Assembly: GCA_000955875.1 (NCBI GenBank)
Contig: JYOE01000026.1
Location: 126,486 to 190,485 of the forward strand
DNA from: Terrabacter sp. 28
Lineage (GTDB): Bacteria; Actinomycetota; Actinomycetes; Actinomycetales; Dermatophilaceae
Reading direction: 5' to 3'
DNA length: 64,000 bases
Both the position numbers and the translations under genes were made by a program. Under the pieces are notes generated by a model. That model saw only the letters and a program-made list of their open reading frames with translations, was not told the DNA's origin and ran no database searches. Every line of letters begins with the position of its first letter. Positions within the stretch are counted from its first letter, which is position 1. Of this stretch, positions 23,024 through 31,536 are shown in pieces.

Positions 23024-26000
23024 GTGACGACGCTACCCCCAGGTGGGGTGTCGTAAAAGTTGAAATCGGTCGCGTGGCGGGCGCGCCGGGCCACACGCCG
23101 CCACAGCTCGGCGAGTCCGGCTCCTTCGCCCGCCTGGCGGCCCATGATCCGACCGATGCCGTCGAGGTCACGCACGTCGGACGGGACGCTGTCGATCGGC
23201 CTTCCCCGCCAGAGCACACCGGCGTTGCGCATCGACGAACCGAGCTGCCACGCCTCGCGCAGCGCCTTGACGTCCTCGGCGGAGACCAGGCCCTCGGTGG
23301 CCAGCGCGGACAGACCCGCCATCGTGCCGGTGACGCGCAACGCGGGGCGCTCGTGCGCGTGCTGGAGCTGGTGCAGCTGCACGACCCACTCGACGTCGCT
23401 CAGCCCGCCACGGCCGAGCTTGAGGTGGGTCCGCGGGTCGGCTCCTCGGGGCAGCCGCTCGCTCTCGACTCGGGCCTTCATGGTGCGGATGTCGCGGACC
23501 TGGCTCGCGTCGATGCCGCCCTCGGGCCACCGCAGCGGGTCGATGAGCTCGAGGAACGCGTGGGCCAGCGTCTGTGGCCCGGCGATGGGGGTGGCTCGCA
23601 GCAGCGCCTGGAACTCCCAGGTGAGAGCCCAGCGCTCGTAGTAGGTGCGGAACGAGTCGACGCTTCGCACCAGCGGGCCGGCCTTGCCCTCGGGCCGCAG
23701 GTCGGGGTCGAGGCCCAGGGCGGTGTCGGGTCCTGAGCCCGAGAGGAGCTTGCGCAGCTCCTGCACCACGAGGGTGGCGCGGGCCTGCACGTCCTTCTCC
23801 TCGGCGCCGGGGTGCGCCTGGTGGACGAACATGACGTCGGCGTCGGAGGCGTAGCCGAGCTCGCGGCCGCCGAGGCTGCCCATGCCCACGACGAGGATGT
23901 CGCCGCCGATCGGCTCGCCCTCCCGGCGTTCCACCTCCTTGACGGCGACGTCGAGCGTGACCTGGATCGTCGCCGCGGTGAGGTCGCTGAGCGCAGCACC
24001 CACACCGGGCAGGTCGACGACACCGACGAGGTCTCCCATCACGATGCGCAGCAGCTCGTGACGGCGGATGGCCCGGACGGCGGCGACGGCGTCGGCGGCC
24101 GACTCGCGGCGACCCGCGGCGGACTGCATCGTCGACGTGATCGCCTCACGCGACCGGGGCGTGAGCCCGTTGTCGTCACCGAGGATCGACACGCTCTCGG
24201 GTGAGCGCACGAGCAGGTCGGCGGCATATCTGCTGCGGGCAAGGCAGTGCGCCAGCCGGTCGGCGGCACGGCCCTCGTCACGCAGCATCTTGAGGTACCA
24301 GTGGGTGGTGCCGAGCTCGTCGGAGACGCGCCGGAACGACAGCAGCCCGGCGTCGGGGTCGGCCTCGTCGGCGAACCAGCCGAGCATGACGGGCAGCAGC
24401 GTGCGCTGGATCGAGGCTCGCCGGCTCACCCCGGTGGTCAGCGCCTCGATGTGACGGAGGGCGCCGGCGGGGTCGCGGAAGCCGAGCGCGAGGAGGCGCT
24501 GCTTGGCGGCCTCTGGGCTGAGCCGTGCCTCGGTCGGGCTGAGCTTGGCCGCCGCAGCGAGCAGCGGCCGGTAGAAGAGCCGCTCGTGCAGCCGCCGCAC
24601 CTCGCGCGCGGACGCCTGGCGGTCGGCGACGACCGCGCGCTCCGGGTGCGTGCGGTGGCCCATGGCGCGTCCGAGCCGGCGCAGGTCGGCCTCCGCGACG
24701 GGCATCAGGTGGGTGCGGCGCAGTCGGTGGAGCTGGATGCGGTGCTCCAGGCAGCGCAGGTGGCGGTAGGCCCGGTCGAGGATGGCCGCGTCGTCGCGGC
24801 CGACGTAGCCACCCCGGGCGAGCGCGGACAGCGCCTCCAGGGTGGTGGCCGAGCGCAGGCTCGGGTCGGTGCGGCCGTGCACGAGCTGGAGAAGCTGGAC
24901 GCTGAACTCGACGTCGCGGAGGCCGCCCGGGCCCAGCTTCAGCTGGCGCGCGGCCTCGTTGGCCGGGACGTGCTGCTCGACGCGACGCCGCATCGCCTGC
25001 ACGTCCTCGACGAAGTGGTCGCGGCCGGCCGCCTCCCACACCATCGGGGCGATCTCGGCCTTGTAGCGCAGACCGATCTCCTTGTCGCCCGCGGACACCC
25101 ACGCCTTGAGCAGTGCCTGGAACTCCCACGTCTTGGCCCAGCGCTCGTAGTACGCCTTGTGGCTGCGGATGGTGCGCACCAGGGGGCCCTGCTTGCCCTC
25201 CGGCCGGAGAGCCGCGTCGACGGGCCAGAGGCTGCCCTCGGGGGTCGGCGCCGAGCAGGCGCGCATCGTGGCCGTGGCCAACGCGGTGCCGACCTGCAGC
25301 GCGGTCTCCTCGTCGGCGCCCTCGGCGGGCTCGGCGACGAAGATGACGTCGACGTCGCTGACGTAGTTGAGCTCGCCGCCGCCGGTCTTGCCCATGCCGA
25401 TGATGGCGAGCCGGCAGGCCTCGTGGCCGTCGCCGTACTCCTCGCGGGCGATGGCGAGGGCTGCGTCCAGGGCCGCCTCGGCGAGCTCGGCCAGCGCCTC
25501 GCCGACGGCCGGCATCTCCGCGAGTGGGTCCGCGGCGGTCACGTCGAGCGCGGCGATGCGCAGCAGCCCCCTCCGGTACGCGATGCGCAGGGCGTCGAGC
25601 GGCGTGCGGTCACCGCGACCCCCGGTCACGGCGTGCACGAGGTCGTGGCGCACCTGCTCGCCAGGCCGCCGCTCGGCGTCGACGCAGTCGACCCAGTGCT
25701 CGGGATGGCGCACGAGCTCGTCGACGAGGGCCGTGGAGGCGCCGAGCACGCCGGCGACGCGCGCGCGCCCCGGACCGTCCGTCGCGAGCTCGCGGGCGAA
25801 CGCGGAGATGCCCCACTCGGACGGGTCGCCTTGTGCCGCAAGCGACTCCGCCACCCTGACGAGCCCCAGCAGCCCCTGGTCGGGATCCGCCGTGTCGCCG
25901 ACGACGCCGACCAGGTCGTCGAGCTGGCCGTCGGGGAACGCCGCGCGCAGCGGCAGCAGCGCGCGGTCGTCGAGCAGCCCGGCGGCACGCTTCGGGTCGG

Positions 26001-26052
26001 CGAAGCCGAGGCGCGCGAGGGCTCCCTCGGTGGTGCTGGTGCGTGAGGACAT
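23020..26052 (-). CDS. glnE: Bifunctional glutamine synthetase adenylyltransferase/deadenylase
   Basis: About 1010 residues with two nucleotidyltransferase halves. The N-terminal half has GKTGGGELNYVSDVDVIFV, the C-terminal half GMGSLGGRELGYASDADVMF; both carry the G-G-x-E-L and D-x-D metal-binding pattern. GlnE attaches or removes AMP on the adenylylation Tyr of GlnA1, tuning nitrogen assimilation. Gene order glnA2 then glnE matches Mycobacterium and Streptomyces. Start is ambiguous: ATG 26052, or an in-frame GTG at 26070 that overlaps the glnA2 stop (GTGA). Neither has a strong ribosome binding site. Confidence 0.95.
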   Translation of the reverse strand: MSSRTSTTEGALARLGFADPKRAAGLLDDRALLPLRAAFPDGQLDDLVGVVGDTADPDQGLLGLVRVAESLAAQGDPSEWGISAFARELATDGPGRARVAGVLGASTALVDELVRHPEHWVDCVDAERRPGEQVRHDLVHAVTGGRGDRTPLDALRIAYRRGLLRIAALDVTAADPLAEMPAVGEALAELAEAALDAALAIAREEYGDGHEACRLAIIGMGKTGGGELNYVSDVDVIFVAEPAEGADEETALQVGTALATATMRACSAPTPEGSLWPVDAALRPEGKQGPLVRTIRSHKAYYERWAKTWEFQALLKAWVSAGDKEIGLRYKAEIAPMVWEAAGRDHFVEDVQAMRRRVEQHVPANEAARQLKLGPGGLRDVEFSVQLLQLVHGRTDPSLRSATTLEALSALARGGYVGRDDAAILDRAYRHLRCLEHRIQLHRLRRTHLMPVAEADLRRLGRAMGHRTHPERAVVADRQASAREVRRLHERLFYRPLLAAAAKLSPTEARLSPEAAKQRLLALGFRDPAGALRHIEALTTGVSRRASIQRTLLPVMLGWFADEADPDAGLLSFRRVSDELGTTHWYLKMLRDEGRAADRLAHCLARSRYAADLLVRSPESVSILGDDNGLTPRSREAITSTMQSAAGRRESAADAVAAVRAIRRHELLRIVMGDLVGVVDLPGVGAALSDLTAATIQVTLDVAVKEVERREGEPIGGDILVVGMGSLGGRELGYASDADVMFVHQAHPGAEEKDVQARATLVVQELRKLLSGSGPDTALGLDPDLRPEGKAGPLVRSVDSFRTYYERWALTWEFQALLRATPIAGPQTLAHAFLELIDPLRWPEGGIDASQVRDIRTMKARVESERLPRGADPRTHLKLGRGGLSDVEWVVQLHQLQHAHERPALRVTGTMAGLSALATEGLVSAEDVKALREAWQLGSSMRNAGVLWRGRPIDSVPSDVRDLDGIGRIMGRQAGEGAGLAELWRRVARRARHATDFNFYDTPPGGSVVT

Positions 26053-26066
26053 CGGCGTCTGGCGGG

Positions 26067-27404
26067 TCACAGCCTCGGCAGGTAGCGGTTCAGCTCGAAC
26101 TGGCTGACCTCGTGGCGGTAGTCGAGCCACTCCTGGCGCTTGTTGCGCAGGAAGAAGTCGAAGACGTGCTCGCCGAGCACGTCGGCGACGAGCTCGCTCT
26201 CCTCCATCACCTCGAGCGCCCGGCCCAGCGACGCCGGCAGCGGCTTGATGCCCATCGCGCGACGCTCGGCGTCGGTGAGGCTCCACACGTCGTCCTCGGT
26301 CTCGGGCGGGAGGTCGTAGCCCTCCTCGATGCCCTTGAGCCCGGCACCGAGCAGCACGGCGAACGCGAGGTACGGGTTGCAGGCGGCGTCCAGCGAGCGC
26401 ACCTCGACCCGCGTCGACTGGCCCTTGTTGGGCTTGTGCATCGGCACGCGGACCAGCGCCGAACGGTTGTTGTGACCCCACGTGAGATGCGCAGGCGCCT
26501 CTCCCCCACCCCAGAGCCGCTTGTAGGAGTTGACCCACTGGTTGGTCACGGCCGCGATCTCGGCGCCGTGCCGCAGCAAGCCCGCGATGAACTGACGACC
26601 GACCTTGCTCAGCTGGTAGGGGGCCCCTGCCTCGTAGAAGGCGTTGGAGTCGCCCTCGAAGAGCGAGAGGTGCGTGTGCATGCCCGAGCCGGGGTGCTCC
26701 GAGAAGGGCTTCGGCATGAACGTCGCGTAGATGCCCTGCGTCAGGGCGACCTCCTTGACGACCGTGCGGAAGGTCATGATGTTGTCGGCCGTGCTGAGGG
26801 CGTCGGCGTAGCGCAGGTCGATCTCGTTCTGGCCGGGCGCGCCCTCGTGGTGGCTGAACTCGACGGAGATGCCCATGTTCTCGAGCATGGTGATCGCGGC
26901 GCGGCGGAAGTCGTGGCCGGTGCCGTGCGGCACGTGGTCGAAGTAGCCGGCGTCGTCGACGGGCACCGGGCGACCGTCGGGCCCGCGGCCCTGCTCGAGC
27001 AGGAAGAACTCGATCTCGGGGTGGGTGTAGAAGGTGAAGCCGAGGTCGGCCGCCTTGCCGAGGGCGCGCTGCAGCACGTGGCGCGGGTCGGCGAAGCTGG
27101 GCGTGCCGTCGGGCAGCTGGAGGTCGCAGAACATGCGAGCCGTGCCGGGAGGGTCGCCGCGCCACGGCAGGATCTGGAAGGTCGAGGGGTCGGGCTTGGC
27201 GAGCATGTCGGCCTCGTAGACGCGCGCGAAGCCCTCGATGGCCGAACCGTCGAAGCCGATGCCCTCGGCGAAAGCCCCCTCGAGCTCGGCCGGCGCGACG
27301 GCGACCGACTTCAGGGTGCCGAGCACGTCGGTGAACCAGAGACGGACGAATCGGATGTCGCGCTCTTCGATCGTGCGCAGCACGAACTCTTCCTGACGGT
27401 TCAT
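26067..27404 (-). CDS. glnA: Type I glutamine synthetase (GlnA2-like)
   Basis: A 445-aa glutamine synthetase, matching the length of actinobacterial GlnA2 (446 aa in M. tuberculosis). Family motifs visible: FDGSAIEGF, ATFMPKPFSEHPGSGMHTHLSL, NSYKRLW and EVRSLDAACNPYLAFA. It condenses glutamate and ammonia using ATP, or acts as a gamma-glutamyl ligase as some GlnA paralogues do. The ATG at 27404 has AGGA about 8 nt upstream. It is transcribed ahead of glnE. A set of three related 23-bp repeats lies in its upstream region. Confidence 0.93.
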   Translation of the reverse strand: MNRQEEFVLRTIEERDIRFVRLWFTDVLGTLKSVAVAPAELEGAFAEGIGFDGSAIEGFARVYEADMLAKPDPSTFQILPWRGDPPGTARMFCDLQLPDGTPSFADPRHVLQRALGKAADLGFTFYTHPEIEFFLLEQGRGPDGRPVPVDDAGYFDHVPHGTGHDFRRAAITMLENMGISVEFSHHEGAPGQNEIDLRYADALSTADNIMTFRTVVKEVALTQGIYATFMPKPFSEHPGSGMHTHLSLFEGDSNAFYEAGAPYQLSKVGRQFIAGLLRHGAEIAAVTNQWVNSYKRLWGGGEAPAHLTWGHNNRSALVRVPMHKPNKGQSTRVEVRSLDAACNPYLAFAVLLGAGLKGIEEGYDLPPETEDDVWSLTDAERRAMGIKPLPASLGRALEVMEESELVADVLGEHVFDFFLRNKRQEWLDYRHEVSQFELNRYLPRL

Positions 27405-27476
27405 GTGTCGATCCTGCCGCATCGCTGTTTCGTGCATGTGACGTGACACGTTTTGTGGACGTGCGTTCCCGTATGC

Positions 27477-27562
27477 CGTCCGGAACCGAGCACTCGACGG
27501 GTGGGGCCCGTCGGGAACTGGGCACTCGACGCCAGCTTCACTCGAGTGCCCACTTTCCGACG
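27477..27562. repeat. Three 23-bp repeats upstream of glnA2
   Basis: Copies at 27477-27499 and 27509-27531 are direct (core GGAACYGRGCACTCGACG), and a third at 27540-27562 is inverted. Copies two and three form a near-perfect long inverted repeat with a short loop. They lie 73-158 bp upstream of the glnA2 start, next to the terminator of the protease gene. They could be operators or a dispersed palindromic repeat. Confidence 0.75.
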
Positions 27563-27571
27563 GGGACGCGA

Positions 27572-27602
27572 AGGGCCCCCGGGGTTCGTCCCCGGGGGCC
27601 CT
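27572..27602 (-). terminator. Strong hairpin terminator after the M6 protease gene
   Basis: AGGGCCCCCGGGG (27572-27584) pairs perfectly with CCCCGGGGGCCCT (27590-27602) across a TTCGT loop. It lies 19 bp beyond the protease stop and before the glnA2 promoter region. There is no T tract, as is usual for GC-rich actinobacterial terminators. Confidence 0.85.
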
Positions 27603-27621
27603 CGCGGTCATGACCCTGCGG

Positions 27622-29928
27622 TCACTTGAACTTGACCATGACCTGCAGCTCGTTGCCGCCGTCGGCGGTCTTCGCGACGGTCATCGTCGTGCCCGAGCCG
27701 GCCACCTTGGTGGACGCCCACGGGTTCGCGGCCGACCAGTAGCGGTTCGGGTCGCGGTCGTCGAAGGTCGGGATCGCCGGCTGCGACGGGACCGTGGTCG
27801 GGACGCCGTTGCGGTGGAACGTCACCGCGTCGGTGCGCTCCTGGCCGAAGGTGGCGTCGAACGGCTGACGACGGTTGCCCAGGCGGACGTTGCCGTCGAG
27901 CATGACCGGCGCCGGACGGGCGTCGACCGGCAGGACCTCGCCACCACCGGGGTGGTCCTTCGTGTTGTTGTCGGCGTACTCACCGTTGGCGAACCAGACG
28001 AGCATGCCGTTCTGGTACGGGAAACGCTCCACCCAGTCGGGCTTCGTGGTGCCCCAGCCGAAGTTGTACGGGCCGGTCTGGAGCGTCTTGTCGTAGCCGC
28101 TGTAGACGCGGTTCTCGGCGAAGTAGACGTCCTGCACCTTCTTCGACGAGGTGCCGTCGATGATGCTGAAGCCGTTGGCCTTCCAGGCGCCCGCGCCCGA
28201 CTCGACGTCGTCGACCGGACCGGTGACGCCGTCGGTCTTCACCGTGACGTCGTCGACGAAGGCCTCGCTGGAGACGCCGCCGTCGGTGGCGACACGGAAG
28301 CGGAACTGCACCGACTTGCCCTTGTACGCGGACAGGTCGAAGCTCTTCTGCGCCCACGCGAAGACACCGTTGACGGGCGAGCCGACCTGGGTCCAGGTGG
28401 CGCCGTTGTCGGCGGAGACCTCACCGTAGAGGTAGTCGTAGTCCACCTCGAGGTTGCCCTGGACCCACGCGTCGACCGAGGCCGACGTCGTCGCGCCGGT
28501 CAGGTCGATGGTGCGCGAGAGGGTGGCGTTGAGGTTGTCGCCGTAGCCGCTCCACCACTCACCGGAGCCGGAGTGGGGCGTGTTGCGCTTGGAGGAGACG
28601 GTGCGCTCGGGCAGCGGCACGACCAGCGCCTGGTAGTTGGTGTTGCTGGCCTTGTCGGCGGGGCCGAGCTTGACCGTCATGTCGGTGCCGTAGGGAACCG
28701 TCTTGTAGTCGAGCCAGCCGAGCTGGAGCTTCTCCCACGGGCCCATGTAGCCGGGCGTCGTGCCGATGGAGTCGGTGCCGTGGTTGAGCCACGAGCCGCC
28801 GCTCATGAGGGTCCAGAAGGCGGTGCCGTTGTCGCCGCCGTTGGTGTCGTAGAGGTCGGGCAGACCGAGGTCGTGGCCGAACTCGTGGGCGAACACGCCG
28901 AGGCCGCCGTTCTCGGGCTCGGTGGTGTAGTCGCCGATCCAGATGCCCGAGTTTCCGAGCGGCACGCCGCCGAGCTTGTTCTGCTCGGGGCCGGTCTTGC
29001 CGGCGTCGGTGGAGTAGGCGTACCAGCGGTGCGACCAGATCGCGTCGGTGCCCTGGGCACCGCCGCCGGCCTCCTCGCCCTCTCCGGCGTGGATCGCCTG
29101 GAAGTGGTCGATGTAGCCGTCGGGCTCGTTGAAGTTGCCGTCGCCGTCGTAGTCGTAGCGGTCGACCTTGTCGAACTGCTTGAGGTAGTCGGCGATCTCC
29201 GCGTCGGTCTTGCCCTTGGCCTTCTGGTCGGCGAACCAGGCGGCGGCGGTGTCCTTGACGTAGTTCCAGTAGCCGTCGGCGTTGTTCTTGGCGCCGTAGC
29301 GGGCCTCGTTGTAGGGCACCGTCACCCAGTCGGAGACGTCGCCCTTGGCGAGGAACCGGCCGTTGGACTGCTTGAGGTAGAAGTCCTTGAACGACTCGCC
29401 GTCGCCGAACATCATGTCGAGGTAGTGGTCCCGGTTGAAGTCCTTGGTCCAGTACGTCGAGTTGTCGTCGGTCGCGTTGCCGTCCCAGTTGCGGTCGGGG
29501 CTGACGATCTGGTTGTGCACCGGCCCGGGGGCCGTGCTGAAGCCGTCCTTCGTCTGCGTGCCGAAGTCCGTGAGGATCGTGAAGATGTCCTCCTCACGGC
29601 TCACGGGGTAGTCGATGTAACGCGACGTGGCTGCCTTGCCGTTCTTGGCGGTCGTCTTGACCTCGATGACGCGGTTGCCACCGATGGTCTTCGTCGTGGC
29701 CTCGCCCTTGAGGAGCTTGCGGACGGCGTCCTGGCGCTCCGCGGACTTGGCCTCGGCGAGGGGGTTGGGCAGGTTGTCGTGCTGCGAGGCCTGGATGGCA
29801 GCGGGGTCTCCGCTGACCGGGGCCTTCGCGACGGGCGTTGCCTGAGCCTGCATCGGGGCGGTCAGGCCGGTGACGACGAGCGCCCCCACGGCCAGCCCCG
29901 AGACAGCGCTCCACTGACGCTTGTTCAA
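27622..29928 (-). CDS. Secreted immune inhibitor A-like M6 metalloprotease
   Basis: A 768-aa exported zinc protease. The N-terminus is a Sec signal peptide (hydrophobic core LAVGALVVTGLTA), followed by a propeptide-like region and the catalytic domain with HEFGHDLGLPDLYD, the HExxHxxGxxD metzincin-type site, and a downstream Met-turn (LMSGG). The C-terminal 350 residues contain MAM/VEG-like beta domains seen in InhA proteins. It starts with TTG at 29928, supported by AGGAGG 7 nt upstream. The family degrades extracellular proteins. It is monocistronic and ends at a strong hairpin. Confidence 0.92.
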   Translation of the reverse strand: MNKRQWSAVSGLAVGALVVTGLTAPMQAQATPVAKAPVSGDPAAIQASQHDNLPNPLAEAKSAERQDAVRKLLKGEATTKTIGGNRVIEVKTTAKNGKAATSRYIDYPVSREEDIFTILTDFGTQTKDGFSTAPGPVHNQIVSPDRNWDGNATDDNSTYWTKDFNRDHYLDMMFGDGESFKDFYLKQSNGRFLAKGDVSDWVTVPYNEARYGAKNNADGYWNYVKDTAAAWFADQKAKGKTDAEIADYLKQFDKVDRYDYDGDGNFNEPDGYIDHFQAIHAGEGEEAGGGAQGTDAIWSHRWYAYSTDAGKTGPEQNKLGGVPLGNSGIWIGDYTTEPENGGLGVFAHEFGHDLGLPDLYDTNGGDNGTAFWTLMSGGSWLNHGTDSIGTTPGYMGPWEKLQLGWLDYKTVPYGTDMTVKLGPADKASNTNYQALVVPLPERTVSSKRNTPHSGSGEWWSGYGDNLNATLSRTIDLTGATTSASVDAWVQGNLEVDYDYLYGEVSADNGATWTQVGSPVNGVFAWAQKSFDLSAYKGKSVQFRFRVATDGGVSSEAFVDDVTVKTDGVTGPVDDVESGAGAWKANGFSIIDGTSSKKVQDVYFAENRVYSGYDKTLQTGPYNFGWGTTKPDWVERFPYQNGMLVWFANGEYADNNTKDHPGGGEVLPVDARPAPVMLDGNVRLGNRRQPFDATFGQERTDAVTFHRNGVPTTVPSQPAIPTFDDRDPNRYWSAANPWASTKVAGSGTTMTVAKTADGGNELQVMVKFK

Positions 29929-30191
29929 GGTTTGTCCTCCTGGTCACAGACGCCGTCCATCCGGCGCCTCGGGTATGACAACACACAGAAAGGACAAAGT
30001 GGCCAGTAGCAGGACAGAAATCGAAAAAAGTTGTGCGGCAAGGCAGTTCGGGGCAAAGAACGTAAATTCTTCGTAAAGGACTCCGCCCGAACCCTTCCCA
30101 AGATGCCTCTGTCTCGGATACAGACCACATCTGTCACAGAGGCACCCTGCTGAGCGTCCACGGGCCACGAAGGGCTGCTCAGGGCCGCCGT

Positions 30192-30197
30192 TATGCT
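30192..30197 (+). promoter_or_regulatory. -10 element of leaderless panB
   Basis: TATGCT (TANNNT) ends 6 nt before the panB ATG, the spacing expected when transcription starts at the start codon. No ribosome binding site precedes panB. Confidence 0.6.
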
Positions 30198-30203
30198 CCG
30201 GCC

Positions 30204-31106
30204 ATGAGCACTGACGCCCCCGAGGAGCAGAGTCCCTACGGTTCGGGCAGCCGTGGCAGCGAGCCTCCCGCCACGTCGGGCGCACCCGGCGGGACCGCAC
30301 CCCTCCCACGACGCGTGCGCATCCCCCATCTGCAGGCGATGAAGGCCGAGGGACGCCGCTGGGCGATGCTCACCGCATACGACATGTATGCCGCGCAGAT
30401 CTTCGACGAGGCAGGCATCCCCGTGCTGCTCGTCGGCGACTCGGCCGGCAACAACGTCTACGGCTACGAGACGACAGTGCCCGTCACGCTGGACGAGATG
30501 ATCCCGCTCGTGCGCGCCGTCTCCTCGGCCGCCCGTCGTGCCCTCGTCGTCGCCGACCTACCTTTCGGCTCCTACGGCGCCTCGGTCGAACAGGGCTTCG
30601 CCAGCGCCGTGCGCCTCATGAAGGAGGGGCTCGCGCACGCCGTGAAGCTCGAGGGCGGCACCGCGATGGTCCCGCTCGTCAGGGCACTCACGGGCGCCGG
30701 CATCCCGGTCATGGCGCACGTCGGCTTCACCCCGCAGAGCGAGCACCAGCTCGGCGGCTACCGCGTCCAGGGGCGCGGCGACGCGGCCGACGCCCTGGTC
30801 GACGAGGCGCGCGCGCTCCAGGAGGCGGGCGCCTTCTCGGTGGTGCTCGAGATGGTCCCGTCGCCGGTCGCGGCGCGGGTGACCGAGGTGCTCGAGATCC
30901 CCACCATCGGCATCGGCGCCGGCAGCGGCACGGACGCCCAGGTGCTCGTGTGGAGCGACTTCGCGGGCCTGCGCAGCGGCAAGGCGCCCCGCTTCGTCAA
31001 GAAGTACGCCGACCTTCGCGGCACGCTGCTCGACGCCGCCCGGGCGTATGCCGCCGACGTCGAGTCGGGCGCCTTCCCCGACGCGAGCCACTCCTTCGAG
31101 TCCTGA
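30204..31106 (+). CDS. panB: 3-methyl-2-oxobutanoate hydroxymethyltransferase
   Basis: A 300-aa PanB enzyme with an acidic, proline-rich N-terminal extension of about 35 residues before the barrel (RRVRIPHLQAMK). Motifs: MLTAYDMYAAQIFDEAG, LLVGDSAGNNVYGYETT with the Mg-binding Asp, ADLPFGSYG and PTIGIGAGSGTDAQVLV. It transfers a hydroxymethyl group from methylene-tetrahydrofolate to ketoisovalerate, the first step of pantothenate synthesis. It appears monocistronic and leaderless, and is followed by a hairpin at 31115-31143. Confidence 0.96.
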   Translation: MSTDAPEEQSPYGSGSRGSEPPATSGAPGGTAPLPRRVRIPHLQAMKAEGRRWAMLTAYDMYAAQIFDEAGIPVLLVGDSAGNNVYGYETTVPVTLDEMIPLVRAVSSAARRALVVADLPFGSYGASVEQGFASAVRLMKEGLAHAVKLEGGTAMVPLVRALTGAGIPVMAHVGFTPQSEHQLGGYRVQGRGDAADALVDEARALQEAGAFSVVLEMVPSPVAARVTEVLEIPTIGIGAGSGTDAQVLVWSDFAGLRSGKAPRFVKKYADLRGTLLDAARAYAADVESGAFPDASHSFES

Positions 31107-31114
31107 GCTCGAGT

Positions 31115-31143
31115 CGCCCGCCCGGTCGGTGAGCGGGCGGGCG
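31115..31143 (+). terminator. Hairpin terminator after panB
   Basis: CGCCCGCCCG (31115-31124) pairs with CGGGCGGGCG (31134-31143) over a 9-nt loop, 9 bp past the panB stop. It is followed directly by 13-bp tandem repeats. Confidence 0.8.
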
Positions 31144-31152
31144 GGAGCCTGC

Positions 31153-31212
31153 TCAGGACCCGACGTCAGGACCCGACGTCAGGACCCGACGTCAGGACGC
31201 GACGTCAGGACG
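31153..31212. repeat. 13-bp tandem repeat between convergent genes
   Basis: TCAGGACCCGACG occurs three times exactly, then once with one change and once degenerate. The last copies run into the stop codon of the small minus-strand gene at 31205. Confidence 0.9.
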
Positions 31213-31414
31213 AGGCGCCGTCGCCCTTGCCGGCGGCGCCGCGCTCGTTCCACTCGCGGTCCTCGGCGTCCCACTCCTCGGTCTTCTTGTGAGCCGTGTC
31301 GAGGGCGGCGCGCGCCTCGGCCTCGGACGCGTACGGGCCGAGCACCTGCTCGCCGCGGCTGCGGTTCTCGTCGGTCTCGACCTGGCCGGTGTCGACGTTG
31401 TACCAGAAGCTCAC
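31205..31414 (-). CDS. Small conserved actinobacterial protein (SPOR-like)
   Basis: A 69-aa hydrophilic protein: FWYNVDTGQVE, then LGPYASEAEARAALDTA and a WDAEDREWNE tail. This pattern is shared by many short actinobacterial proteins of unknown function, sometimes labelled SPOR-domain-like because of the GPY-x-A-x-A core. The GTG start has AAGGAG about 8 nt upstream. The stop codon lies within a 13-bp tandem repeat, so copy-number changes could alter the C-terminus. Confidence 0.8.
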   Translation of the reverse strand: MSFWYNVDTGQVETDENRSRGEQVLGPYASEAEARAALDTAHKKTEEWDAEDREWNERGAAGKGDGASS

Positions 31415-31523
31415 GTGCGCACTCCTTCTCCTCGAGGATCTCGTCGCGGAGGGGTGGCCGGACGAGTGGTCGAACCGGGTCCGTCTCGTGGGCGCCCGTC
31501 GTGGACGCCGTCCGCGAACGACC

Positions 31524-31529
31524 TAGACT
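31524..31529 (+). promoter_or_regulatory. -10 element of leaderless map
   Basis: TAGACT lies 7 nt before the map ATG, with a -35-like TGGACG 16 nt upstream. No ribosome binding site is present, so translation probably starts at the transcript's 5' end. Confidence 0.65.
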
Positions 31530-31536
31530 CCACCGT

